Source: Maylandia zebra (lineage: Eukaryota; Chordata; Actinopteri; Cichliformes; Cichlidae). From it: a DNA stretch of 64,000 nucleotides. The position numbers and the translations under genes are program-made. The stretch spans positions 22,770,575 to 22,834,574 of the forward strand of contig NC_135175.1 of NCBI RefSeq assembly GCF_041146795.1, read 5' to 3'. The notes beneath the pieces were generated by a model. That model searched no databases, was not told the DNA's origin, and saw only the letters and a list, made by a program, of their open reading frames with translations. Of this stretch, positions 1-22,900 are shown one piece after another. Each line of letters opens with the position of its first letter. The first letter of the stretch is position 1.

Positions 1-569
1 ATGAAGACAGACCTGGCTACCTTACCTGTACTGTCTTACAGTCAGGGTGTCATTGTTTGACAAAAGTGTCTTGGCAGTCAGATATCTCTGAAGCCTGCCA
101 ACATTGAATTTATGCTGCTGTCGTACAGGAGTGGTCGGTTCCTCCATTTCGCAGTTATAACTCTGGATTAATCATTGTCAGATGTATCGTTGCGCTAGCT
201 ACGTTTAGCATTATTGATATGATGGTCGGACCGTTTATCGATATGCACAACGAGGTAACGCCCCTTAAAAGTTATTTTATTGCCACAAATTTATAAAATT
301 ATAAAACCTAATGACTAGAAGATTTTCGATACTAAAATAAAATAATAAAATAAGGGTTTAAACAATCCACTGGTGAAGTGGGAACACTGTAGGGTGTTTA
401 GGTCGTTTTCTGCACGAACACTGTTAACGGGAACACACATCCTGACAGCTGGTTTGAGCAGCGAAGACGTGTACTTTCTGTGTCGATCCCTGTAGGGTTT
501 TTAAATTTACGTTTTTGTGTACAGCATTATTATTTCTTTTACATAGTTTAGCCTTCGACTGTTTTCCTG
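1..569 (+). promoter_or_regulatory. uba5: uba5 upstream region and 5' UTR
   Basis: No exon is recognisable before the uba5 start codon at 570. The stretch is moderately AT-rich, with an A/T-rich block around 270-360. I see no clear TATA box at a useful distance, so the transcription start is not placed. An open frame on the minus strand at 424-675 runs antisense through exon 1 and is a shadow. The core promoter is presumably within the last few hundred bases; this is inference from position only. Confidence 0.4.
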
Positions 570-4047
<3,478 letters not shown>

Positions 4048-5433
4048 GAAACAATCTGAAGGTGCATTTCTGCTGTTAATATGAGACTAACCTTTTCCTG
4101 CCTGTTCATTCCAACATCATTGTGAAAATGCTAATTGCTGTACAATACAACCAGTTAAAGAATGAGTTCATCTAACCGCTGAAGACGTGGAATGCAATGC
4201 TGCTTGTGGTATTTCACACGCGGGGGAAAAAAACCACACACAAAAACATCAGATATGTAATTTGCTGACATGGTAAAATGTTTAGCACTTGAAATGGGAA
4301 CATTTTCTAATTACATATCAATAAACCTGAAGATATCAGTTAGTGTTTTGCTTACCGAATGTGCGTCCCAACTTTTCAACATCCACAAAAAAAGAAGAAA
4401 TGTTTCCTGTAACATCACAGAACAATGTTCAAGTTGTCTCAATAAAGTATTTATTAGATGGACATGTTGGACTTTATTTTTATTTTCCTATACAGCTTTT
4501 ACAGATGTTATTAACATGGTATTAATACATGAATAGATGCAAGCAGTAAAACATTTTGTATCTTGCAATAGGTTTTGGTACAATGTGTCCCTTTTGGCCT
4601 TAATGTATTGTACCTGAAGCCTTATATGTCACAGTGATGTCTTTGGTAAGACCCTATAATTATTTTGAATAAATGCATGTGCACTTAATTTTGCATAAAC
4701 ACAGCCTTAAATCAGCTACAGATAATGATTCTTCAGACATGTGTTTTACTTAATGGTCCAAGTTTTCCTTCCTCAAAACACTGTTGGATATGCATTGTAT
4801 GTAACAAACGTTAAAATATATATATATAAAATTCATAATGTAAACAATGTATATTTAAAAACAAAGTGCTGGGATCTGACAGTCGTGTTAATCATCATCA
4901 GGAGAGTTCACATTCTAATGTTTCTTCTTCTGCACGTTCTCACTAACGCCCTTTTGTACTGGGTGTTTAGCATGATTCACACGGAACAATTTGAATGCCT
5001 AGATTGAAAAACTAACATTTCAAATGTGAATATAATAATATAACCTGTTGTACCATACAAAGTTGGTCATAATTAAGCATGTTTTTTATGGCTGGAGTGA
5101 CTTCATACCCACAAATAAATCTAGGCTAAGCTGAAATTTGAGTTTAGTGTAGTGTAGACCTGAGTTTAAAGCCTGTTAAAGAACTGATTTCTGAAGTGTA
5201 TTACACATGACTGCATGCAAAACACCACTGGCAGATATGCAGGTTTTAAACATGAATACTGTAAAGTTCACATTCCTTTTGGCAGGTACAGTATGTACCT
5301 TCACCCACATGTGATGCATGTGATGACTAAATTTTAAATTAGTTTTGGTGAAATCAAAGGATTTCAGTAACACTGTATAATAGTTAGAGCTGTCCAAACA
5401 GCCATTACTAATCAGCTGCAACCCTAAGCAGGG
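4048..5433. other. Convergent intergenic region between uba5 and nphp3 (mostly 3' UTRs)
   Basis: AT-rich sequence between two stop codons facing each other. It holds the poly(A) signals noted at 4441-4455 and a short TA run near 4818-4828. The open frames here are short, lack splice signals and show no protein I recognise. Confidence 0.6.
4441..4455. terminator. Overlapping poly(A) signals for uba5 (+) and nphp3 (-)
   Basis: AATAAA lies on the plus strand at 4441-4446, 394 bases after the uba5 stop. TTTATT, which is AATAAA on the minus strand, lies at 4450-4455, about 980 bases after the nphp3 stop; a second minus-strand copy is at 4473-4478. Both genes could end here with 3' UTRs meeting or overlapping. 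Another plus-strand AATAAA is at 4669-4674. Use of these signals is inferred, not shown. Confidence 0.55.
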
Positions 5434-14620
<9,187 letters not shown>

Positions 14621-15190
14621 GGTGGCCAAATAAGTTGGAGAAAAAGAACTGCTCAACTTTTTTCGATGCTCATAGCTGCTCCTGTGTAATAAAAGACGGG
14701 GCGGGATGGAGTGTCAATTAAGGAAATCTTTTTTTGATGGTTTGTCACTGGCATTTCTGATCTTTAAGTTGTTTTTTTCCAGGCCGTCTCGTAAAACAAC
14801 AACAAGCAAAAGGCTAAGCTCTTTCCACAAAAGCAACAGGTAGCATTAGAATTATTTGTATTTATTTATTCATGTATTTATTATTAAGAACTGAAAAAAT
14901 GACAAAGCAACGCGTTTGCAGTTACTATCGAAATGGGTTTAAGCATACCCGACTAATAGCAACAAATCCAGATGAACTTAGTTAGCTTCGTTAACATTAA
15001 GTTTTGGAGCGGTTCAACACCCTAACTGCGTCATTTATTAATGTAAAAACTAAAGCAACGGCACAGTAAAGTGTTTTAGCTGAGAAGAAAACTGCCTACA
15101 CGCCCAAGTTTGGCAAATGAAGGTTAAACAAATAGCTACACTCACGGTCCGCTCCCCTCACAGCTTCTTCCTGGCTGCCTTGGTAACAAG
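14621..15190 (-). promoter_or_regulatory. nphp3: nphp3 5' UTR, probable 5' UTR intron and promoter
   Basis: Upstream of the nphp3 ATG the minus strand shows an acceptor (ttattacacag) with the exon starting at 14681, and a strong donor gtgagtg that would end an upstream noncoding exon at 15146. This suggests a 5' UTR intron of about 460 bases (14682-15145) and a first exon beginning a little beyond 15146. The exon boundary is inferred from splice motifs only. Confidence 0.5.
15174..15187 (-). promoter_or_regulatory. nphp3: X-box-like RFX site at the nphp3 promoter
   Basis: Read on the minus strand the site is GTTACC-AA-GGCAGC. The RFX X-box consensus is GTNRCC, a 0-3 base spacer, then RGYAAC. 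The first half-site matches fully and the second differs at one base, 11 of 12 positions. It lies within about 40 bases of the inferred first exon of nphp3. RFX factors drive many ciliary genes, so a site here suits the gene; binding itself is inference. Confidence 0.55.
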
Positions 15191-15346
15191 GAGAAAATAC
15201 GGGTACCCGCACAAGTCAAAAACAACAGAAGTTTATTCCCCTCAAAGGTATGGGAATTACCCCATCTCTCGGTAATCAAAGAATTGCGTTTCATGATGTA
15301 ATAAAATCTGCCCCAACACGTAGTGCTTAAAACATTGTTATTTTTA

Positions 15347-15640
15347 TCATCATCGTCATCTTCTTTGAGCTGCTCCCTTTAGGAGTCGCCACAGTGGATC
15401 ATCTGCCTCCAGCTCACCCTATAGTTTGCATCCTCCTCTCTCACACTAACCTTCTACAGGTCCTGCTTCTCCACGTCCACGAATCTTCTTTGTGGTCTTC
15501 CTCTTTTCCTCTTGCCTGGCACTCCCATATTCACCCCGTACCCAGGAAATACATCATCTATGCCTCCTCTGCGCATTTCACTTTGACTGACCAGGTCAAA
15601 GTAGGTCTCACTACCATCTTGTAAACCTTTCTGAAACAAA
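15347..15640 (-). mobile_element. LINE reverse-transcriptase 3' fragment
   Basis: On the minus strand an open stretch encodes the segment GKRKRGRPQRRFVDVEK, the familiar (R)GRP-x-x-R-x-x-D-type motif near the C-terminus of several non-LTR retrotransposon polyproteins. The plus-strand text (gagctgctcccttt, gtcgccacagtgga) is a repeat I recognise as common in teleosts. It is a fragment with no complete domain. Confidence 0.55.
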
Positions 15641-16474
15641 TTACAACATTTTACTTCATGTAATAGGTTTACTTTATAGTCTACATCATCAGGTCTGCTC
15701 TTTTAAAAACTGTGTTAAAACTACTCTATCAGTTGGTTCAATGTTCTACTTGTGTCAAATATCAAATAAGGTATTTATATTGTTTATTTTACTATGACAT
15801 AATCTACAATCACAAAACCAACTGTTCTGTGTGTTTGTCACCATCAAGTGGTCGATTTGATCTGCTGCAAACTTCTTCAATCTTAGACAAATACTCTGAA
15901 GAAAGTTACGAGCAAACTATTTAATATTCAGATGATTAATTTTATTTTCAAAATAAGCGATAATTAGGTGCTAAAGCTTCTAAATGAGGTACACTTTTTG
16001 TAAAGTGGACAAAACCCCCAACAACACACAGAGAACCTTCAACTTCCTGACACAAAGAAACCAAACCTGTAAAATAGCGTTTCACCTGGGAGGCCTGAGC
16101 AGTTGTGCTGCATATTTTACACTACTGAGGCCATTATAAACACACCATTTAGATTTCTGAAAATGTGCACATTCTTCTTCTTGTTTTGATCCCAACAACA
16201 TCACAAAAGCTAAAACAGTGGCATGCTTATCACGTTGTTGCATCATCTATTTTTAGCAACATTTTGTAGGTGTTAAGGCACTGAAAGCACCACACTATCT
16301 ATATCCTTAACCCTCTGTCTCATTTTATAATGTACCACGTGGCTCCACTAGGTAACGCATTTAGACTGCAGAAAGGAAACTTTAGCAGTCCACAGTTCTA
16401 CTGCTGAATAATGCAGTTGCCTAATAACGCTTCTGCATCTGATGTGGATTTAACCTCTTGGCATTCTTACCAGA

Positions 16475-16485
16475 CCCCCCCCCCC

Positions 16486-16510
<25 letters not shown>
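16475..16510. repeat. Poly-C plus (AC)n microsatellite
   Basis: A run of about a dozen C bases is directly followed by roughly a dozen AC units. A simple-sequence tract with no link to a gene. Confidence 0.85.
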
Positions 16511-16518
<8 letters not shown>

Positions 16519-16579
16519 TTTCTTAACAATGAAATGTGATTATTAAAGTATGGTTTTTTTGTCATGAAAACCAGGATTC

Positions 16580-16585
16580 TTTATT
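16580..16585 (-). terminator. Candidate poly(A) signal of the GPR17-like gene
   Basis: TTTATT on the plus strand reads AATAAA on the minus strand, 457 bases past the GPCR stop codon. This is a plausible 3' end; use is not shown. Confidence 0.45.
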
Positions 16586-17042
16586 CAAACTTTGAACTCT
16601 GGAACCAAAATAGACTGCAAGAGGCAACAATTGTTTTTACTTCCGCTGAGGTCACAGACTTTCAGTTACCTTTTGTGAGACAAATAAAGTATCGTAAAGC
16701 AGAAGCTTAGATGTTTCACTCCTTTGGGGATAAGATTTCTGAGTAATTCAGAGAATAAAAATTAAAAATAGAATAAAATAAAAACAGAATTTCAAAAAAT
16801 GTAAATAAATTTTAAAAAATGTCTCAGTCTTCAGTGCCAGAAAGCTAACAGGTCCCAAACTGACAAATTATCTTTGACCTATTATAGTTCCCTAAACAAG
16901 TACTGGCTAATTCTGACAATTTCAAAGTCGATGAATCAGGGGAAGTGCAGTTTGTCTGATTTGCGGTTAGGTGCTATAGGAACCACGCTGATGTTTTTAA
17001 CATGGTTAGCATTACCTCCATTTTTTCCCCCGTTTGCATTTT

Positions 17043-17957
17043 TTATATGACATCTTCCCTATTTTTACAGAACAGCTTAAGAAATGTTTTCCTGTATAGA
17101 CGATTCAAAAAGAAATACATGACAGGATCCAGTATACCACTGATACAGGTGAGTGCAGATGTTATCTGATTGGCTTTTCTCAGCCCCTCAGTAATATTTC
17201 CAAAGCTCTGCTGTTGAATGTAGATTATTCTGCACACATGGTAGGGCACAAATGCGAACAGGAAGTTCATCACAATAAGTATAATCATTTTTATAGCTTT
17301 GTCTTTCACCGGTCGTTCTTCATTTTGCTGCACTGTTCTTAGTTTCAGCAGGATCAGTATGTATGAAACCACTATAGTGACGAGGGGAATTGCAAATGCC
17401 ACAATAGTGGAAATTAAAGCTGTTGGATTTGTCTTTTCTAAGTACAGTTTGTTACAAATGCCAGATGAGTTGGTTTGTTTTCTTCCAGAAAAGAGTGTAG
17501 GACTCATGCAAACAATAACTATCACCCACAGTATGCCAACCGCTACATTTGCATACAAAGGCTTCCTGAATGATTGTGACTTTAAAGGTATAACCACAGC
17601 CAGGAGCCTGTCCAGGCTGATGAAACTCATCAAGTAGAGGCTGCAGTACATGTTTAGATAGAACAAGAAGCCTAACAGCTGACAGATGATGTGTCCAAAG
17701 GGCCAGTGGTTATCAGATAGGTGGTAAATTATGCGCATGGGTAAGACGAGGACATAAGATATGTCGGCTACAGAGAGGTTTCTCAGGAAGACTCTTGATG
17801 GAGATGTGCTTTTCTGGTGAAAGAAGGCCCACAGAGCCAAGATGTTCCCAGGCACTGCGATGATGAAAATCAGGATGTAAAAAATGGAAAGAGAATAATT
17901 CCACAGAGCTCCAGAAGTGCCATAGAAGCTCTCTCCCTCCTCCCCGGAAACATTCAT
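17043..17957 (-). CDS. Class A GPCR, GPR17-like (uracil nucleotide/cysteinyl leukotriene receptor-like)
   Basis: Single coding exon of 304 residues from the ATG at 17957; an in-frame ATG at 18050 would add 31 residues. The shorter start puts TM1 about 20-25 residues in and gives N-glycosylation sites N-V-S at residue 2 and N-Y-S at residue 20, usual for the P2Y group. Seven hydrophobic segments are visible: TM1 with PGNILALW, TM2 with NLSVAD, TM3 preceded by the conserved C in IICQ, ECL2 with the pairing C in GICNK, TM6 with FVPYHVCR, TM7 with DPVMYFF. Segments such as HWPFG and GFLFYLNMY closely match GPR17 as I know it. The usual DRY motif is LDR and NPxxY is DPxxY; GPR17 likewise has aspartate-arginine without Y and DPxxY. 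Ligand is unknown. It could instead be another P2Y12-like or CysLT-like member. No disruption. Confidence 0.85.
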   Translation of the reverse strand: MNVSGEEGESFYGTSGALWNYSLSIFYILIFIIAVPGNILALWAFFHQKSTSPSRVFLRNLSVADISYVLVLPMRIIYHLSDNHWPFGHIICQLLGFLFYLNMYCSLYLMSFISLDRLLAVVIPLKSQSFRKPLYANVAVGILWVIVIVCMSPTLFSGRKQTNSSGICNKLYLEKTNPTALISTIVAFAIPLVTIVVSYILILLKLRTVQQNEERPVKDKAIKMIILIVMNFLFAFVPYHVCRIIYIQQQSFGNITEGLRKANQITSALTCISGILDPVMYFFLNRLYRKTFLKLFCKNREDVI

Positions 17958-18050
17958 AGTTGTTGCGCAGAGGATCGGCCTGGTCCAGCACAAATTAGAC
18001 ACAAACAGCCTGTTATAACGATTGACAGCCACATGATAGCCTTCGTTCAC

Positions 18051-18894
18051 TCACATGATGTTTTAGTGACTTTTTAAATTATCATAATGAAACTAAGAAT
18101 GCAAATAGAAAAATGTGACATAACGTTATAAAATCATATGCAGAATCATGTGTGTATTACACATTAGAAAGAGGAACTACTCTTGCGGAACGTCAGTGTA
18201 ACAAGCAAGCAGGATTACATTTTCATTAACATCAACAAAAGAATAATTACATTCAAGAGGTACTTTTTTTGCTAGTATAGCATATAAAAATGCTATATAG
18301 TAGAACTAACATATCCCTGTGTATGTGTCTGTGTGTACATACGTAAAAGGTAAAATCAACCAGAACATGAAAAAAGTCAACCAATCATAAACTATAACAA
18401 TCTAATTAAATGTATACTGATAATGATACTGCCTTTAAAACCCAGTTAGCGACTTTGTAACTTCATTTGCCAAAGACACTTTGCTCTGTTGCAGAAAAAT
18501 TCATTTGCATGTTCACTTAAACAATAAAGTGTACCAAACATGGCTACATGACTAAGTACAAAATTATTAGAGCTTATATGTTAGTGAATTACCTAAATGT
18601 TTGATAGTTTAATCCAAATGTAGGGTAACTCCAAACTGACAATAATCATAAATCATCTCCTTACCTGTAACAGTAATGCAGAGCCGTGTTTTGCCACCAG
18701 TCGAATAGCAATGATGTGTGCACAGGATACGGGCGAAGAAGAAGTGAGAAGTTGCATATCTAGTTTTGTATTTACACACAACTACCATCTGTGAATCAGC
18801 CCAATAGGAAACCACAAAGAACTTGAAAAAGCCACGGAAGCCTGATGCACTACAAGCATGCAAGTCTTTATTACTACTCCAACACACTTTTGTC
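18051..18894. other. Region upstream of the GPR17-like gene
   Basis: AT-rich sequence without recognised coding exon. On the minus strand a donor-like ctgttacag|gtaagg occurs near 18664, so a 5' UTR exon of the GPCR gene could lie just above it. The minus-strand open frame at 18609-18887 overlaps that candidate but resembles no protein I know. The kiaa1217 3' end reaches the upper edge. Confidence 0.4.
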
Positions 18895-19964
18895 TTTATT
18901 ACATAGTTTCTTTATAGCATGATTTAAAGCTTTACAAAAAAAATGAGAGAAAATCAAATATTTACAAAATCTATCTGTGCAAACGTCGTCTTTTACACCA
19001 CTCTCCTAAAGTAATCAAAAGGCATGCATACAAATAAACTTTGGTATGTTAACAAAACTACTTTTTTTCTTAGTAGAAGCTTTTATGTACACGTGGTAGA
19101 ACAGGTTTATCACTTTGACTTAAGTACATTTAAACAACAATACATGTTAACTTAACAAACCAAAACCAGCAGTGCAAACACTGAGGTCAACACTTCGGCC
19201 ATCCACACAGATTGCATGTAAATTCCCCTAAAAGGTCATGACTGAGTTAGGCTTGAAGTGAGTCATTATACAACAACTTTGGCAAATAGGCACAATAAAA
19301 TGAAAACTTTTATTATTTAGTATACCTGTTGTAAATCTGTAAAATAAACCGGCAGTTCAAATGGGTGGAAACATGAGAAAATACTCTTAAAAAACTAAAG
19401 TTACTAATGAGTTTAAAATGTCTGTATACATCGTGTATACATTCAGAAAAAGGCATTTACAAGGGCAGCGTCGAATGTCCGGCAACATAGGAAATATAGA
19501 AGATTAAATATACTACGGTTATTCAATCTCTTGTTTCAAAAAAATATAACACAATTTTTTTTTACATGATATTTTGTGATTGTACATCAACTCTCTATTC
19601 CCTACTCATAGCTACAGCAAGAAAATACATTTTTGAACACCATGAAAGCCTTCCACTTCAGCTACAAAGTGGCAACACTAAATCGTTTATAGTTACATTG
19701 CAAAATATTCTGTCATCTGGAACGCCTTCAAGAGAGAATCGATATCCAAGTAAGCATGATCCAAAATGTGAAAATGAAGATAAAAGTAGCAGTGTGTGAA
19801 TGCCAGTGTCAAAGGAAAAACATGATTTGAGTCCATCACTTAATACTTTTACAAAAAAAAAAAAAAACTTTAATAAAAAGAAAATGAACAACAATCCAAA
19901 ACCAATATAAAATATGATCAGGTCTACCTGCTATGCTGTAAAAGCCAGAGGGGTGATAATGGGG
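18867..19964 (-). terminator. kiaa1217: kiaa1217 3' UTR with candidate poly(A) signals
   Basis: The region follows the kiaa1217 stop at 19965. Minus-strand AATAAA signals lie at 18895-18900 and 18867-18872, giving a 3' UTR of about 1.1 kb. An A run at 19853-19867 and several T runs are present. No separate gene is seen. The choice of signal is inferred. Confidence 0.5.
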
Positions 19965-22900
19965 CTAAGTAGTGTCCTTAGCTGCTGTGGCTGTTGGGAT
20001 GGAGGATTTGCCGCTGCTGCCGTTGTGGGACCTGTAGCTGGTGAAGCTGGGGGTGTGTATGGTGCGGATGCTCTTTCCACCTGGGCCCAAAGGTGTGGGC
20101 GACAGAGGGGAGGGGGAAGAGGATGAGGAGGAGGAGGAGAATGAAGAGGAGGAGGAGTGGACTCGACCATTCTGCGAGGAAAACGAGAGAGCTTTACCTG
20201 TGTGCTGTGAGGGTGTGGGAAGTTTGAGGGATCCGTTTGACAGGGAGGGGATATGGGTGGAAGGTAGGGAGCTGGAACGAGGTGGGTGAGAGGACAGAAT
20301 GGAGGACTTTGTCACAAAGGAGGAAGAGGAAGAAGGGTTAATGGGGTTAGTAGCATCTGAATTCTGTGTGGACTGGGAGCTGCCTTTAGTAGAGCTAGGA
20401 TAAAAAGCAGGGATTTTAGAGATGGGTATAGTAGGGGAAGTCGTTTTATGATCCCCTCCCACTCTTTTAGCACTTCCGTTAGCCTGTAAACAGAGATGCC
20501 AAAACAGATACTTGTTGTCAAAAAAAGAAAACTGGTAAAATAATACAATTAAAAAAGGCAAGACAATGTTAAACAAAACTACAAGTTAATTACATGGACA
20601 GACACTATGACTACACAAGCATTAATATAACTAAGACAGAACTAAAAGACACCAAAAAACAAAACAAAAAAAACCAATAAAAATACCCAGATACAAAAGC
20701 TGTCTTTTTTTTTTACTGGGTTGCACAAAAGGTGAGAAACTGAACTGACAGACATGTTACCAAGAAACAGAACCAGGCAAAGGTTAGACAGTGCAATGGC
20801 AGACAGGATGGGTCTCTCTACAGAGTGGCTGTTTGTTAGAGGGATTGTTAGGCCTTGGGAAGAGTGTTGGAGACATTTCAGAGAATAGATACGCGTAAGA
20901 GGTCCGGAGAGAATTAGGTAATAGGGTTAGGTGTTTGAAGAGTGATAGCAGATAGGGGAAAATGTGGGCCAGTGTTCCAGTGAAAGTGACGATGCAAGGT
21001 GGGTGGGTTATGCCGAAGTCTTGACGGTAAGAGAATGTATCACCTTGGGGTTAAGTAAGCTGTGCAGTGATGTTGGGTTTGAGCAGAGGTGCATTGTGAG
21101 AAGGGAGGAGCATAGCCAAAAAATGTTTTTAAAAAGTCAGATAAGTTTGTATCAAACATAGCCATAAGCATCTTAGGGCTTGGCAACACTGTTTAGGAAC
21201 TCAGCTGTGATGGGAATTGGAGATGTGATGACAACTCAGATGATGACAGGATAGGATTCCGTTTGTCTCCGCCTTTTTTCCTTCTTTTTTTTTTTTTAGC
21301 CACCAACACAGTGAAAACCATGAGCAGTGTGGACATGCAGAAGCATACAGTACAGTGATGTTATGGGGATAACAGTCAAGAGTCAAACATGCCTTCGTGT
21401 CAGAGCAGACTCGAGAGAAACGTGAACAGATCCACAGTCGCCACTATCGTGACTTTTTTTTTTCCACAACACTTGAAACCTCACAGCTTTGGAAGTCTTC
21501 CCACCCCCACCCTCCCTCATATGCCACATGCTTTCGATTCCCTATATTTGTTCCCTGTAGTCTCTGTTAAGACCCTACAGTAAAACTACCTGTCGGAACT
21601 GCCTCTGAGCGTCCTGCAGTTTTTGCTGTTTTCCTGCTTTGTCAGTTGTACCCGGTGACTGCCTGGACTTCGCAGACAAAGGGACGGGCATCCGACTAGT
21701 AGGGGAAGCGACACTGGTATTCTGCAGGGGATCCAAATGAAAAACAAAACAGAAAATAAAAAAAAAGATAGAAAAAACACACCAAATAGGAAGTATGAAA
21801 AGTCGAGGCACTAACAGGTTTAAAACACCCCAAAAAAATCCCCGTTCATTCAATACGTCAACAATCAACGCCAGTGAAAGATCATGCACCCAGTGGGACC
21901 ACAAAGCCATTAAACACAAGGCATGCAGTCAAGAACAAGGATAATTAGAGCTTGATCATCATGACAGTGTCTCTGATGATGAGTGTGCCACTTGCTGAAA
22001 ACCTCTTGAGTTTTAGCAATAAACTGAAGAAGAAAGATGGTAGCCAGGAACCAAAAAAAATGCCACACCCAATCATGTCACCATGATTTTGTACTGAAGA
22101 GGGGAGTCATTTCCATTTCCAAGCACCTGTGGGGGGAGGGGATTAATGATTTTGTAATTTCAGTGGTTAAGGTGGGAGTGGAGGTAAGTTAGAAAACTGA
22201 AAGAGAAGAAACCCAAAGCCTCCGGGAACAACAAGAGCTAAAGAGAGACCTGTTGTACGGTGCTGGGGACACTGGGGACAGTGTTGGTGTTGGTGGTGGT
22301 AGAAGGGTTGATTACAGGGCGTGGAAGGAGCTGAGGTTTAGGCTTCTTCTGCAGTGAATTTTTGCTAGGTACCTTAGGGCCAGACCCTTTGGAGGTAGGC
22401 AGAGAGGACGACCTCTTCAGCCCTACTCCGACTGAGCTTTTCCCATTCCCTGTATTTGCTTCCTCGGTGTTAACCGACTCATCAGGGGAGCGTGGTCCCA
22501 TCTCACTAATCGTGGTCTCTAGCTGCTTGATGGTCTGCTCCAGGCTGTCTAGCGTCTTGTAGGTGTTCTTCCGAATCTCATCCGTCCTGCCGAGAGCTTC
22601 GGAGTTCTGCTTTTTCAGCGGGGCAGTGTCTGTTCCCCTGGGAGTATCTGCAAAGGATTTTGAGCGCGTAATCTCATATCTCTTCGCTTCTTTGTGCTGC
22701 CTGATTGTACCATCGGATTCTTCTTCATCTTCATACACAACCACCTGTAGCGTCTTCTTGCCTGACTTGGTGCCTGTGCGAATGGCCTGAGTCAGTGCTG
22801 CCAGCTGTTTCTTAGGGAACTTGAACTTGAACTTCTTCTTCCCATCCTTGGAGTCTCCATTTGAATCTAAGTTTACCCCGTTGTCTGTTAGTTCAGATAT

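Larger units (their letters stand above)
15191..17042. other. Intergenic region between nphp3 and the GPCR gene
   Basis: No gene is recognised. The region contains a LINE fragment at 15347-15640, a C-run followed by an AC microsatellite at 16475-16510, and, nearest the GPCR, its 3' UTR with a minus-strand poly(A) signal at 16580-16585. Open frames are short and unsupported. Confidence 0.6.

Noticed and set aside
14621..14656. Upstream in-frame ATG for nphp3 ([12 protein letters not shown]...)
   Set aside because: It would bury the MGTASS myristoylation start that is conserved and functional in NPHP3.
18018..18050. Upstream ATG (18050) as the GPCR start
   Set aside because: The extra 31 residues place a non-hydrophobic tail unlike P2Y-type receptors, and an acceptor-like site near 17991 suggests part of this is intron or 5' UTR. 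The ATG at 17957 is favoured but not proven.
18609..18887. 92-codon open frame upstream of the GPCR
   Set aside because: No recognisable protein, no start context or conserved motif. At most part of a 5' UTR exon.
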